Shown piece after piece: positions 38,209-48,620 of a stretch of DNA of 64,000 nt; position 1 is the first letter of the stretch, and every line of letters starts with the position of its first letter. The position numbers and the translations under genes are program-made. The notes below the pieces were generated by a model. That model made no database searches. It was not told the origin of the DNA and was given only the letters and a program-made list of their open reading frames with translations. Source of the DNA: Pseudomonadota bacterium (GTDB lineage: Bacteria; Desulfobacterota; Desulfobulbia; Desulfobulbales; Desulfocapsaceae); NCBI GenBank assembly GCA_018817385.1, contig JAHIUA010000036.1, positions 1 through 64,000 of the forward strand, written 5' to 3'.

Positions 38209-39216
38209 ATGACCACTACAGCCAGAACCGTCGGATTCCAATCAGGGGAACGTAATATCTTTTTTCATATTCTTACCGCCTGTAACCTTTCCTGTCGCCA
38301 TTGTTATATCAATACCAGTCAGCACGGAACCGGGATGTTAGACCGTGCCACCATGGAGAAATGGTTGGAGCTTTTTGTTGATCCAGATAAGAAATCAAAT
38401 GTTATTTTTCTGGGTGGAGAACCGACCATGCATCCTGATCTCGCCCATGGTATCGCCAAGGCCAAAGCCCTGGGTTTTACCGTGACCGTGGATTCCAACG
38501 GCTATCTTTTTCATGATATTCTTGACAGGACCAGTCCTGATCTCCTCGATTACCTGAGCTTCAGCCTCGACGGGCCGGACAGGAAGGTCAATGATCCCAT
38601 CCGTGGTGAAGGTGTTTTTGATGTCTGCACTGCCAACATGCATAAAGCCGTATCCAGAGGCTACAACGTATCGGTAATCTACACGGTATCAAGCCTGAAT
38701 ATTGAGCACCTGCATCGAATGATCCCTCTCCTGACCGAGATTGGGGTAAAACGTTTCTTTATTCAGGTGATCGGTCTGCGTGGCAAGTCTGCCCAGGGCA
38801 GCGTCGGGGAACAGGGATGGCAGGTGAGTCCGGAACAGTGGCTTGAAGTCGTGCCTGCTGTTGCCAGGCAGGCGGCGGAGGCGGGTATCCATGTTACCTT
38901 TCCCAAGGTCTTTCTTGATCCTCTGGAAAAATTTGAGTGTGCGGGGCTTGTTTCCGATAATTTCTTTATCTTTCCCAATGGCAGAGTGTATCGCTGCCCC
39001 CTCTGCGAGGATCATCCCATTCATGCCCTGCGTATCGAAGATGATATCCTCCTTGCTAATGAAGGATTGACCGAGGATAATTTTTTCCAGCTGAACATCG
39101 CCGAGGGCTGTGTCATGAATAAGCTGTTGCAGCCTGACACCATTTCCTATGATGGCCAAGGAAAGCCGCTTCACAGGATTTCCTGTTGTCTTTTGAAACA
39201 GGAAATCCTGCCTTAA
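38209..39216 (+). CDS. Radical SAM protein
   Basis: 335 aa. The iron-sulfur motif CNLSCRHCY (C-x3-C-x2-C) is at residues ~25-32, followed by the GGEPTMHP SAM-binding region and SFSLDG. The C-terminal part holds additional cysteines (CAGLVSDNFF, CPLCEDHP, GCVMNK and a final SCCL), suggesting an auxiliary cluster of SPASM or twitch type. Such enzymes modify peptides or small molecules. No peptide substrate gene is seen next door. No ribosome site precedes the ATG, so the start is a little uncertain. Confidence 0.87.
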   Translation: MTTTARTVGFQSGERNIFFHILTACNLSCRHCYINTSQHGTGMLDRATMEKWLELFVDPDKKSNVIFLGGEPTMHPDLAHGIAKAKALGFTVTVDSNGYLFHDILDRTSPDLLDYLSFSLDGPDRKVNDPIRGEGVFDVCTANMHKAVSRGYNVSVIYTVSSLNIEHLHRMIPLLTEIGVKRFFIQVIGLRGKSAQGSVGEQGWQVSPEQWLEVVPAVARQAAEAGIHVTFPKVFLDPLEKFECAGLVSDNFFIFPNGRVYRCPLCEDHPIHALRIEDDILLANEGLTEDNFFQLNIAEGCVMNKLLQPDTISYDGQGKPLHRISCCLLKQEILP

Positions 39217-39243
39217 GGAGCCGGGAGGCAGGAGGGCGGGGCT

Positions 39244-39394
39244 GGGAGTCTGTTGGGCTGAGACATAACTCTGCTGCAGATTTGACAAATCGGCCCATAG
39301 TTCTACGGCGTTTCGTTTAAGCGTTCTGCTCTTCGGCTCAAATCTATGAAAATCCGGTCTTGATTTCTCTAATTTTCGCTACAATTCTCTCAAT
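39244..39394 (-). repeat. R2 dispersed repeat, copy A
   Basis: Read on the minus strand, the first ~85 bp match the R2 copy at 63662 with about 14 differences by eye (for example GTAGCGAAAATTAGAGAAAT and CGAAGAGCAGAACGCTTAAA). The middle diverges and the last ~30 bp (TTATGTCTCAGCCCAACAGA) match again. It fills the gap between the convergent radical SAM and SH3 genes. Stop codons in all frames argue against a gene. Confidence 0.7.
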
Positions 39395-39404
39395 CCGCCA
39401 GACT

Positions 39405-40109
39405 CTAAAGTAATGATTTTTTTCTGCGAGACTGGCCTGACATCTTCCCGAGAAGCATTCCGACAAGAAGTACCCCTCCACCGGCAAGAAACCACTTGAT
39501 GGTAGTATTCTTTTTCAAGCGCTTGTTTTCTTCTCTGATCGAAGCCAGTTCTTTTATCAGTGATTCCTTTTCTGCTGTTGCCTGCCCCAGGTCCGCTTTT
39601 GTTTGAACCACGTCTGTGGTATCTCTCTGCAGGGTCTGGTAGTTCGTTGTGATCAGATTCTTTTCGGCAAGGGTTGAATCAAGTTCCATCTCGGTTCGGG
39701 CAAGGGTGGAAGAAACTTCTTCTAATTTTTGGGTCAGGTCGTTTGCTTTTTGCTCTATTTTTTCTTTTTCCGAACGCAGAGAAATAACAGTTTCTTCGAG
39801 AGGAGGGTCTGTGCTCAAAAATCTTTTCAGCATCCACCCTTCTTTGCCGTCAGCAAGGCGTACCTTTGCATAAGACTCATCTTCCTCCAGCAATTCCACA
39901 GAAACACCGTTCCTTACCATACCGGTAACTTTATAATCATTGCCTTGACCTCTTCTTATGACTACCTCCGAGCTGGGCTTTACATACCAGGTTTTGGCAA
40001 AGAGCGGAGTTCCTGAAAACAAAATTGTATTGAAGGGGATAAAAAGAGTGAGGAACAAGAGGAAAAAAGAGAGAGAACCGGATGGCTTTGTTAGTTGTCT
40101 GATGATCAT
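39405..40109 (-). CDS. SH3b-domain, coiled-coil, membrane-anchored protein
   Basis: 234 aa from the ATG at 40109, which has AAGGAG 10 nt upstream; the frame is open to 40205 without a site. A signal/anchor segment (SLSFFLLFLTLFIPFNTILF) precedes a bacterial SH3 domain (TWYVKPSSEVVIRRGQGNDY, then EGWMLKRFLS) at about residues 40-100. A long coiled coil (105-200) follows, then a C-terminal membrane helix (WFLAGGGVLLVGMLLG) with a basic tail. This is the layout of the TIGR04211/YgiM-type family, probably facing the periplasm. Exact role unknown. Confidence 0.82.
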   Translation of the reverse strand: MIIRQLTKPSGSLSFFLLFLTLFIPFNTILFSGTPLFAKTWYVKPSSEVVIRRGQGNDYKVTGMVRNGVSVELLEEDESYAKVRLADGKEGWMLKRFLSTDPPLEETVISLRSEKEKIEQKANDLTQKLEEVSSTLARTEMELDSTLAEKNLITTNYQTLQRDTTDVVQTKADLGQATAEKESLIKELASIREENKRLKKNTTIKWFLAGGGVLLVGMLLGKMSGQSRRKKSLL

Positions 40110-40205
40110 AATGTTGTATCTCCTTAATCTGGGACCTTTTTTACACCGGGCTGGTGGCTGGTAAAGAAATGCTTCTCTTTCGCCAGGCTCGGGGGAAGTA
40201 ATCAC

Positions 40206-40604
40206 TTTCTAGAGTAGCCCATCGGACGATCGGGGGCTGTTTTGGGTCAGTAGGTTTGATTCAATCTCAGGCCAACATCCTCGCTGGTAAGTCTCTTGGT
40301 GGCCATGGGGCACAATTTTAGAGGTAGTAGTATCTTTTTAGTCATCTTGACTTCCTCTAATTTTGAGCAGAATAGAATAACTACTACAAAACAGCATGAG
40401 GAAAGTCAATGACTTGTCACTCTATCTATGAAAAGTGTTATCCTCCTATGAACTCCAGATCAGCAATGGTGAGGTTCGTCGATAAGAGCATCTGTAGAGA
40501 ATGTTCGCTTGGCCTCGTGTTCTCACGGTTCGCTGCTGTTGTTTTTACATTGTGGACGTCAGAATCAGGCATTGATTTTCTGAAGGGTGAAGGGAGAGGC
40601 TTCG
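40206..40604. other. Intergenic region, no gene seen
   Basis: About 400 bp between the SH3 gene and the end of tatC, both leftward. A loose inverted pair (GTAGTAGTAT near 40324 and ATAACTACTAC near 40377) flanks TTGACT at about 40348, which may be a promoter, but no gene that it would serve is apparent. Confidence 0.5.
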
Positions 40605-41330
40605 TTATTTTTTCCCAAAAAGGATGGTCAGGAAGATGCCTGCCTCGTAGAGAGCAAAGAGCGGAATGGCGAGGAGGCCGGTGGCCATGAAATCACCGGC
40701 GGTGAGAAGAAAGGAGAGGAAAACAATGGCTGCGTAGAAGTAGAGTCGTTTGCTGCGGAAATAGTGTGCCTTAATAAAGCCAGCCTTGCCGGCCATGACC
40801 ATGAGAAAAGGGATTTCGAAGGAAAGACCGAAAGCGAGGATGGTTCTGGCAACAAAGGTGAGGTATTTTCCGAATTTAGGCAGGGGCTCCAGCTTGTCGC
40901 CTGCGTAGCTCATAAAGTAGACAAGCATTCTTGGCAAGACACCCCAAAAGGCAAAAGAGGCTCCTAGTGCAAAGAGGAGGCTGGCCCAGAAGACTACCGT
41001 CAGCGCAAATTTTTTTTCAGTGTTTTTGAGTCCTGGGGCAATAAACATCCAAATCTGGTAGAGGGTGACCGGAAAACTGATCACCAGTCCAATCAGCAAG
41101 GAAAGTTTCAGGTAGGAGAGAAAGGCTTCAGGTAGGTTGGTGTAGACCAGACGGTCCAGGTAAGGGCTGGCTTTGAACAGGGGAGCTATGAAAAAATGGG
41201 CAATGTCTTCTGAAAAAACATAGGTTATGCCGGTACAGATAATAATGGCCAGAAACACCTTGATGAGTCGTTGCCGCAGTTCCATATGGTGTGGCCGGAA
41301 CTGTTCAAGGCTTCTGACAATGAGTGACAC
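40605..41330 (-). CDS. tatC: Twin-arginine translocase subunit TatC
   Basis: 241 aa, normal length, six membrane helices. Start is GTG at 41330, overlapping the tatB stop as TAGTG. The conserved N-terminal segment reads LEQFRPHHMELRQRLIKV (usually 'HL-ELR-R'), followed by PLF, and the periplasmic region has the usual FxLYQIWMFIAPGL element. TatC is the receptor for twin-arginine signal peptides of folded redox proteins. Function is paired with TatB next door; a tatA gene is not present in the window. Confidence 0.95.
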   Translation of the reverse strand: MSLIVRSLEQFRPHHMELRQRLIKVFLAIIICTGITYVFSEDIAHFFIAPLFKASPYLDRLVYTNLPEAFLSYLKLSLLIGLVISFPVTLYQIWMFIAPGLKNTEKKFALTVVFWASLLFALGASFAFWGVLPRMLVYFMSYAGDKLEPLPKFGKYLTFVARTILAFGLSFEIPFLMVMAGKAGFIKAHYFRSKRLYFYAAIVFLSFLLTAGDFMATGLLAIPLFALYEAGIFLTILFGKK

Positions 41331-41779
41331 TAGCTTTGCTGCCCCGGAGTGTTATTTTTTTGGGAGCTCTCTTCCAGGCGTGGATCTTTTTCTTTCTTTT
41401 CTCCTCTCTCGGTTTCCCGGTCTTTTTCCTGGAGGGAATGGTCGTCTTTATCAGGTTCGATATCAATGATTGGTGACGTCTCTGGGGCTGACATGGAGGG
41501 CTTGGCAGGTGGGGACGAGTCCTTGTCTCGCCAAGTCTGGTTGCTGACGTCCAGGACATGGTCCTTGATGGAACGGGCGGCTTCTTCCAGTTCCGGTTTG
41601 ATCTCATCTAAGGGGTTTCCTTCTGCTGTCAGGTTTTCTTTCAGCGTATTAGCTGTTTTTTTCAGCTCAAGGATTCCTTTGGCCACAGAGCGGGCAAGAT
41701 CCGGCAGTTTGTCCGGACCGACCACGATCAGAGCCAGGGCCATTATCAGAATAAATTCAGGTAAACCGATACCAAACAT
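41330..41779 (-). CDS. tatB: Sec-independent translocase subunit TatB (TatA/B family)
   Basis: 149 aa. MFGIGLPEFILIMALALIVVGPDKLPDLARSV is the single membrane helix, the PDKLP hinge and the start of the amphipathic helix. The leading 'FGIG-PE' is characteristic of TatB rather than TatA. The C-terminal half is highly charged and low-complexity. It is translationally coupled to tatC. In this lineage TatA and TatB can be hard to separate from sequence alone. Confidence 0.9.
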   Translation of the reverse strand: MFGIGLPEFILIMALALIVVGPDKLPDLARSVAKGILELKKTANTLKENLTAEGNPLDEIKPELEEAARSIKDHVLDVSNQTWRDKDSSPPAKPSMSAPETSPIIDIEPDKDDHSLQEKDRETERGEKKEKDPRLEESSQKNNTPGQQS

Positions 41780-41903
41780 GGAGATAACCTCATTTCAGGC
41801 AGAATCGTTGCCACACATCCGAATATGGTGGCAACGATCTCTGCAGCGCAAATGTACGGCATTTACCTGGGGGTGTCAAGATTGTCACACCCTTAAGAAC
41901 CCA

Positions 41904-42911
41904 TCAAGGATGTCCGACGCTACTTACCTGCTGGTAAAGTTGGCGAAAGACCTCTACTGTGATCTCAGTTTGCCAGTGACCTGTGATTCTGGCCGTCAGG
42001 TAACAGAGAAAAAACAGAGCCAGAATGAAAACAGGCAAAAGAAAGGAGGGGACCCGTCTTCTTCCGGGTATGCTCAATGTCAGGCAATCTTTAACAGGAC
42101 AAACGGGAAGACAGTCCAGGCATCCGATACATTCGGCATTGCGAACTGTTTGTCTGTTCGTAATGCGAATGGAGGAGGGACAGATTTCTTCGCATTTTTT
42201 ACAGTTGATGCAAGCCTCTGGGGTACGCTTGATCTGGAAGGGGCTTGCCAGGGCAAGTAAGCCCAGAAGTCCACCGTATGGACAGAGATAGCGACACCAG
42301 AAATTTTTAATAACAAAGGAAAGCAGGAGCAAAAAGAGCATGATGGATCCGGCCAGGAGACTTGGGTGAAGAAAAAAGTGCAGCATCTTGGCATCGGAGA
42401 TCAGGTTGTAGGCAGAGTGGTGGAAGGCAGTGAGTGATTCCAGGTCCATCTGCCAGAGGATGAGATAGGCAAAAAAACCAAGGAGTATATACTTCAGGCT
42501 GAGTAACGGCAGATCTAGCCAGGGAGGCAGGGTAAGGGAGAGGTGTAATTTTTTTCCGAACCTCTCGGCCAGGTTGGAGGCAAAACCCACCGGACAGATC
42601 CAGCCACAAAAACCTTTACGGAGAAAAAAAGCGATAAGGAGCGCAGCAATAAAGATTGTCAATCCGGCAGGATGGATGGTGTCATATCCTCCGCCCAGAA
42701 TGAGTCGCTTGGTGCTGACCAGAGCCCCTAACGGGAGGAATCCTTCTACGGCAGGAGGCCTGGATGTGAATGTCATGCCAGGCTCAGTCGTCCAGAGATA
42801 AAAGGTATAGAACTGCCAGCCTATATAGAGACAGAAGGCAGCAAAGAGAGACTGACAGAGTAAACGCAGTCGACTAAGATTGTTTTGTAATAGCTGAGTG
42901 ATTGAGTTCAT
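41904..42911 (-). CDS. NapH-like membrane ferredoxin
   Basis: 335 aa with about five membrane helices. The two polyferredoxin-type motifs CGWICPVG and CRYLCPYG lie in the membrane part. A soluble double-cluster ferredoxin follows: CINCKKCEEICP and CIGCLDCLPVCP, each followed by conserved residues. The arrangement is that of NapH/CcoG-like quinol- or thiol-linked electron carriers. No nap or cco gene is nearby, so the electron partner is unknown. A final membrane helix follows the clusters. Confidence 0.87.
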   Translation of the reverse strand: MNSITQLLQNNLSRLRLLCQSLFAAFCLYIGWQFYTFYLWTTEPGMTFTSRPPAVEGFLPLGALVSTKRLILGGGYDTIHPAGLTIFIAALLIAFFLRKGFCGWICPVGFASNLAERFGKKLHLSLTLPPWLDLPLLSLKYILLGFFAYLILWQMDLESLTAFHHSAYNLISDAKMLHFFLHPSLLAGSIMLFLLLLSFVIKNFWCRYLCPYGGLLGLLALASPFQIKRTPEACINCKKCEEICPSSIRITNRQTVRNAECIGCLDCLPVCPVKDCLTLSIPGRRRVPSFLLPVFILALFFLCYLTARITGHWQTEITVEVFRQLYQQVSSVGHP

Positions 42912-43113
42912 ATCAGGTCCCGGAGAGTGTGTGTTAGAGTCGGAGAGTGCTTTTTTGGCCAGAAAATTACAAGATTTTCTCTCTCAGGAGAAAGCATATT
43001 TGAAAAAGATATCAGGTTATGCAAGAATATCTTTGATTCAAGTCAAGCAGCGGAAAAAAAAGACTCTATTTCCTGTTTTGAATGGTGCTTTTGCACTATC
43101 GATTTGCAAATGA

Positions 43114-43142
43114 TTGACTTTCATCGGTGATTTGACTATATT
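43114..43142 (+). promoter_or_regulatory. Sigma-70-type promoter of purA
   Basis: TTGACT (43114-43119), a 17-bp spacer and TATATT (43137-43142), a near-consensus promoter. The start of transcription would be near 43149, about 97 nt before the purA ATG. Confidence 0.75.
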
Positions 43143-43212
43143 GACGCGGTTGTCGTGGTGACATAAGGATTGGTGCGCTGTTATAGTTATAAGCCTATTG
43201 GTAATATGATAG

Positions 43213-44544
<1,332 letters not shown>

Positions 44545-44584
44545 AAGCAACGAGCAAAATAAAATAGGTGTTAGGCTGCAGTCT

Positions 44585-44637
44585 AAAGGTCGAAGGGAAA
44601 GGAGACTCCGGTACTCTGTTTTTTTCCTTCGACCTTT
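44585..44637 (+). terminator. Inverted repeat after purA
   Basis: AAAGGTCGAAGG (44585-44596) and CCTTCGACCTTT (44626-44637) form a perfect 12-bp stem around a 29-nt loop that itself can pair (GGAG with CTCC). There is no clean T-run after the stem, so it may be a terminator without a U-tract or an RNA-stability element. Confidence 0.5.
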
Positions 44638-44694
44638 GAATTTAGGTCTAGTTTCATTAGCAATTGTAACTAACTGACAAATTGAGGGGTATTA

Positions 44695-44967
44695 ATGGCA
44701 AGAATTACTGTTGAAGATTGTCTGCAAACCATTGGTGAAAGCAAACGTTTTGATCTGGTTCACCTTACCGTGGAGCGGATTCGACAGCACAGGCATGGTG
44801 AGCCCTATCTGGTGGATGGGAAAAATAAAGAGGTAGTCATGACTCTCAGAGAAATAGCTGCTGGGAAGGTTACCTTTGAGAATCTTTGGACCCTTCCTGA
44901 TGCTTTTGCTAAGAAGTCGGAAAAGAAGGAAACTGAAGGTCAGCAAGACACTGAAATAGCTGCATAG
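44695..44967 (+). CDS. rpoZ: RNA polymerase omega subunit
   Basis: 90 aa. MARITVEDCLQTIGESKRFDLVHLTVERIRQ is the conserved N-terminal region of omega, where other bacteria read 'ARVTVEDCL-----NRFELV--A--RAR'. The following RHGEPYLVDGKNKEVVMTLREIA block matches the beta-prime contacting part. The C-terminal tail is Glu/Lys-rich and variable. A GGGG ribosome site lies 5 nt before the ATG. It begins a co-directional run with dnaJ 15 bp downstream. Confidence 0.92.
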   Translation: MARITVEDCLQTIGESKRFDLVHLTVERIRQHRHGEPYLVDGKNKEVVMTLREIAAGKVTFENLWTLPDAFAKKSEKKETEGQQDTEIAA

Positions 44968-44982
44968 GTTGCAGGGTAGGAA

Positions 44983-46116
44983 ATGCAAAGAGACTATTAC
45001 GAAATACTCTCTGTGAGTAGGAATGCAGATGGTAGTGAAATAAAGAAGAGTTACCGTAAGCTTGCCATGAAATATCATCCGGATCGGAATCCGGATGATA
45101 AAGAGGCTGAATCAGTCTTTAAAGAGTGTACAGAGGCTTACGAGGTTCTTGGCGATCCCAAAAAGAGACAGATTTATGATACATACGGTCATGAAGGACT
45201 GAAAAACAGCGGCTATCAAGGTCCAGGGAATTTCGAGGACATGTTTTCCGGCCTTGGCGACCTTTTTGGCGATCTCTTTGGTGGAGGTGGAAGGGGGCGT
45301 TCTCGTCGTGGTGGTCCTCAGCCTGGCAATGATCTTCGCTATGATATGGAAATCACCTTCATGGAGGCCATGCGGGGCGTAGCCAAAGAGGTGACCATCA
45401 AACGACGTGATACTTGTTGGACATGCGAGGGCAACGGCTGTCGTCCTGGATATAAACGAGAGACCTGTCCCAGTTGTCATGGCCGAGGTCAGGTGATTCG
45501 TTCTCAGGGTTTTTTCCAGGTCTCTTCAACCTGTCCCCAATGTCATGGTGAAGGTGAAATAGTAACAGAACCCTGCCATGACTGCGCCGGGAGTGGCTTG
45601 GTGGAGAAGAGGAAAAAGGTCTCTCTCAAGATTCCGGCAGGTGTCGACACCGGTGCCCAGATGCGCCTGCGAGGTGAGGGGGAAGGTGGACGACGGGGCG
45701 GTCCTCCAGGAGACCTTTATGTGGTTATCCATGTTCAGGAGCATGAGTTTTTTAAGCGCGAGGGAGAGACGATTTACTGTCAGTTCCCTGTTTCCATGGT
45801 TCAGGCAGCCCTGGGTTGTAAGGTTGATGTTCCTACAATCTATGGGAAAAAAAAGTTATCTATTCCGGCAGGCAGTCAGTCTGGAGAAATATTTACCCTG
45901 AAAAAACAAGGGGTAACCAGTCTGCGTGGCGGAAATGTTGGAAACATGGTTGTGCAACTGCAGGTAAAAACCCCGACCGGCCTCTGTGATGAACAGAAAA
46001 AAGTCTTAGAAAATTTTGATGAGCTTTGCCATAAACATGGTCAGCATGAGGAGCAGGAAGGTTTTTTTTCCAGGCTCTACCATGAAGTGATTGGAAAGAA
46101 AGGAAAAGAGAGCTAA
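44983..46116 (+). CDS. dnaJ: Chaperone protein DnaJ
   Basis: 377 aa, full-length class A J protein. The J domain has HPD in [14 protein letters not shown] Gly/Phe-rich linker ([20 protein letters not shown]) follows, then four zinc-binding repeats [24 protein letters not shown] and CHDCAGSG at about residues 146-208, then the substrate-binding C-terminal domains. It stimulates DnaK ATPase activity. There is no dnaK or grpE nearby; linkage to rpoZ and moaC is unusual. Confidence 0.96.
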   Translation: MQRDYYEILSVSRNADGSEIKKSYRKLAMKYHPDRNPDDKEAESVFKECTEAYEVLGDPKKRQIYDTYGHEGLKNSGYQGPGNFEDMFSGLGDLFGDLFGGGGRGRSRRGGPQPGNDLRYDMEITFMEAMRGVAKEVTIKRRDTCWTCEGNGCRPGYKRETCPSCHGRGQVIRSQGFFQVSSTCPQCHGEGEIVTEPCHDCAGSGLVEKRKKVSLKIPAGVDTGAQMRLRGEGEGGRRGGPPGDLYVVIHVQEHEFFKREGETIYCQFPVSMVQAALGCKVDVPTIYGKKKLSIPAGSQSGEIFTLKKQGVTSLRGGNVGNMVVQLQVKTPTGLCDEQKKVLENFDELCHKHGQHEEQEGFFSRLYHEVIGKKGKES

Positions 46117-46156
46117 GAAGGTTCTTCACGGCCTCAATGTTTCTCTATATGAAACT

Positions 46157-46654
46157 ATGACTGAAAAACAAAATAGCAAAGGATTTACCCATTTTGATGC
46201 TGACGGCAATGCCATAATGGTCGATGTCAGTAAGAAAAATGAGACGGAGCGTGTAGCAACGGCCAGTGGTCGTATCACTCTGTCTGAAGAGGCCTATGAC
46301 CTGGTGAAAAGTGGCTCTATGGCCAAGGGGGATGTCTTGGGAGTTGCGCGAGTGGCTGGTATTATGGCCGCCAAAAAGGTCGACAATCTCATTCCCCTGT
46401 GCCATCCTCTCCTCATCAGCAAGATTAGTGTTGATTTTGTCTATTGCGATGAGCAAAATCAGATTGAGATCCTTGCTACGGTTGGTATAACTGGTAAGAC
46501 AGGGGTGGAGATGGAAGCCTTGACAGCTGTCTCAGTTGCGGCATTGACCATTTATGATATGTGTAAGGCCGTTGATAAGGCTATGGTTATAAGTGATATT
46601 TGTTTGCAGAAAAAGACTGGAGGAAAAAGCGGAACCTTTATTCGACCTGAATAA
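46157..46654 (+). CDS. moaC: Cyclic pyranopterin monophosphate synthase
   Basis: 165 aa from ATG 46157; the frame is open to 46091, overlapping dnaJ, but no site favours a longer form. It makes cPMP, the first stable intermediate of molybdenum cofactor (here needed for Mo- or W-dependent enzymes). Family motifs: [40 protein letters not shown] and [20 protein letters not shown], with a final KKTGGKSG. No moaA or other moa gene is nearby, so the pathway is spread. Confidence 0.95.
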   Translation: MTEKQNSKGFTHFDADGNAIMVDVSKKNETERVATASGRITLSEEAYDLVKSGSMAKGDVLGVARVAGIMAAKKVDNLIPLCHPLLISKISVDFVYCDEQNQIEILATVGITGKTGVEMEALTAVSVAALTIYDMCKAVDKAMVISDICLQKKTGGKSGTFIRPE

Positions 46655-46700
46655 TAACCGTCAATCTATAGAGTAATCTACTTAAGTCAAGAGGATTTTG

Positions 46701-47063
46701 ATGGAGCAGAACGTACTGGATAACTTTAAGAAGCAGCTTGAGCAAAAACGGGAAGATATCCTGAAAGGTGCAGATAGGACACTCTCTGAATTGACAGATC
46801 AGCATGGGAATATTCCTGACCCCAATGATCGTGCCACTGCAGAATCTGATCGTAATTTTGAGTTGCGTATTCGCAATCGTGAGAGGAAATTATTCGCTAA
46901 GATTGAAGCTGCCCTGCAAAGGATAGAAGATGGAGAGTATGGCGAATGTACAAGTTGCGGAGAGCTTATTGGCCTAAAACGGCTTGAGGCCAGGCCGGTC
47001 ACGACCCTTTGTATCGAGTGTAAAACGCTCCAGGAATCAAAGGAAAAATCTATTGGGAAGTGA
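46701..47063 (+). CDS. dksA: DksA/TraR-family zinc-finger transcription factor
   Basis: 120 aa from the ATG at 46701, with GAGGA 5 nt upstream. An N-terminal coiled coil (residues 1-75) carries an acidic tip (PDPNDRAT), and the C-terminal C4 zinc finger reads CTSCGELIG then CIECK. These are the features of DksA, which binds the RNA polymerase secondary channel and, with ppGpp, tunes initiation. Length fits the short DksA group of this phylum. The gene overlaps neither neighbour and is followed by galT after 5 bp. Confidence 0.92.
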   Translation: MEQNVLDNFKKQLEQKREDILKGADRTLSELTDQHGNIPDPNDRATAESDRNFELRIRNRERKLFAKIEAALQRIEDGEYGECTSCGELIGLKRLEARPVTTLCIECKTLQESKEKSIGK

Positions 47064-47068
47064 GGCAA

Positions 47069-48076
47069 ATGCCTGAATTAAGAAAAGATCCTGTCCTTGG
47101 TCGTTGGATTATTATTTCCAGGGAGCGGGGAAAACGACCCTCTGATTTTGTTATTGCCGAGGCACCTACTATCGGAGGCTTCTGCCCCCTTTGTCCCGGC
47201 AATGAAAACACCACGCCTCATGAGGTTCTTGCCTATGGAAGGGAGGGCGGTGTCCCTAATTCACCTGGCTGGAAGGTTCGCGTGGTTCCCAACAAGTATC
47301 CGGCTCTGGTCATTGAAGGTGATCTCAACCGTGAGGCGGAGGGGTTGTATGACAAAATGAACGGTATTGGTGCCCATGAGGTCATTATCGAAAGTCCACG
47401 ACACGATGACACCTTCGCCGATTTACCGCCTGAACACATGGTCCTGATATTTCTGGCATTCCAAAATCGCATTTGTGATCTGGAACATGATGACCGGTTT
47501 CGTTACGTCCTCGTGTTTAAAAATTTCGGAAAGGCCGCCGGTGCATCCTTAGAGCATTCACATTCCCAGCTGGTGGCTTTGCCCGTCCTGCCTCGAAAAA
47601 TTTATTCGGAGCTCGCCGGCTCCTCTACTTATTTTAATTATAAGGAACGTTGTGTTTACTGCGATATTATTCATCAGGAGTTGAAGCAGGATGTTCGGGT
47701 GGTGTGTAAGAATGATTATTTTATCACTATTACCCCCTTTGCTCCCCGAACTCCTTTTGAGATGTGGATTCTTCCTATCAAGCACTCATCAGCTTACCAC
47801 GAGCAGAGTTATGAGCAAATGATTGCCCTGGCTGAGATCTTTTCAGAGAGTCTCTGTCGTCTCGATGCCTGCATCCCCAATGTCCCTTATAATTTTGTTT
47901 TGCATACCCAGCCCCTGCGTTCCAAATCCTTGGAACACTTTCACTGGCATTTCGAAATTGTACCGAAACTCACTTCCATTGCAGGGTTTGAATGGGGATC
48001 AGGTTTTTATATTAATCCCATGCCTCCAGAAGAAGCGGCTACCTATCTGCGTGATTCTCTGGAACGAATATCATAG
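47069..48076 (+). CDS. galT: Galactose-1-phosphate uridylyltransferase
   Basis: 335 aa from ATG 47069; a GTG at 47060 is the alternative. It transfers UMP between glucose-1-P and galactose-1-P (Leloir pathway), or acts as an ADP-sugar transferase in some lineages. The catalytic HxHxQ motif is in SLEHSHSQLVALP, the second His cluster in SLEHFHWHFEI, and zinc ligands are CPLCPGN and CVYCDI. Full length. Its presence in a run of housekeeping genes is as often seen in deltaproteobacteria. Confidence 0.93.
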   Translation: MPELRKDPVLGRWIIISRERGKRPSDFVIAEAPTIGGFCPLCPGNENTTPHEVLAYGREGGVPNSPGWKVRVVPNKYPALVIEGDLNREAEGLYDKMNGIGAHEVIIESPRHDDTFADLPPEHMVLIFLAFQNRICDLEHDDRFRYVLVFKNFGKAAGASLEHSHSQLVALPVLPRKIYSELAGSSTYFNYKERCVYCDIIHQELKQDVRVVCKNDYFITITPFAPRTPFEMWILPIKHSSAYHEQSYEQMIALAEIFSESLCRLDACIPNVPYNFVLHTQPLRSKSLEHFHWHFEIVPKLTSIAGFEWGSGFYINPMPPEEAATYLRDSLERIS

Positions 48077-48084
48077 AGGGCCCT

Positions 48085-48435
48085 ATGAAGAAAATTTTAC
48101 TTGTTGACGATGAAGAAGGTATCCAGATGCTCTATCGAGAGGAGCTGGAAGAAGAGGGATATGAGGTGATTTCTGCCTACACCGGTGAGGAGGGCCTTGA
48201 AAAATTCAAGGCTGAGTCCCCGGATCTCGTTATTCTTGATATTCAAATGCCCGGGATCAACGGAATAGAAACCCTGCGGCAGATGAAGATGGAAAACCCG
48301 AAGCTTCCTGTCATACTCAGTTCTGCCTATAATGAGTATAAGCAGGATCTCGGCGCCTGGGCTTCTGATGAGTATGTGGTCAAATCATCCAACATCAATG
48401 AGTTGAAACAAGCTGTTCGCAAACATCTGGCATAG
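48085..48435 (+). CDS. Stand-alone response regulator receiver
   Basis: 116 aa, a single REC domain with no output domain. The acidic pocket (VDDEEG), phosphoacceptor Asp in VILDIQMPG, the Ser/Thr-type SSAYN switch and Lys in EYVVKSS are all in place. It resembles Spo0F/CheY-like proteins that pass phosphate to or from other proteins. It starts 8 bp after galT, so it is co-transcribed with it. No kinase is nearby. Confidence 0.92.
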   Translation: MKKILLVDDEEGIQMLYREELEEEGYEVISAYTGEEGLEKFKAESPDLVILDIQMPGINGIETLRQMKMENPKLPVILSSAYNEYKQDLGAWASDEYVVKSSNINELKQAVRKHLA

Positions 48436-48620
48436 TCATCTGACATTGTCCAGACTTTTGTGATCCGTTTCCAGGTCAACGTCCAGCGCTTTTCTGAAAA
48501 GGCTGAATTGAAGATGTTGATGCAGGGTTTCTCTGCTCTGGCTACCTTGTTGATTATTCTGGACAAAGGATGCATTTTGCCTAGCACTCACTCATTCTCC
48601 ACATTCTCCCTATTCTCACT

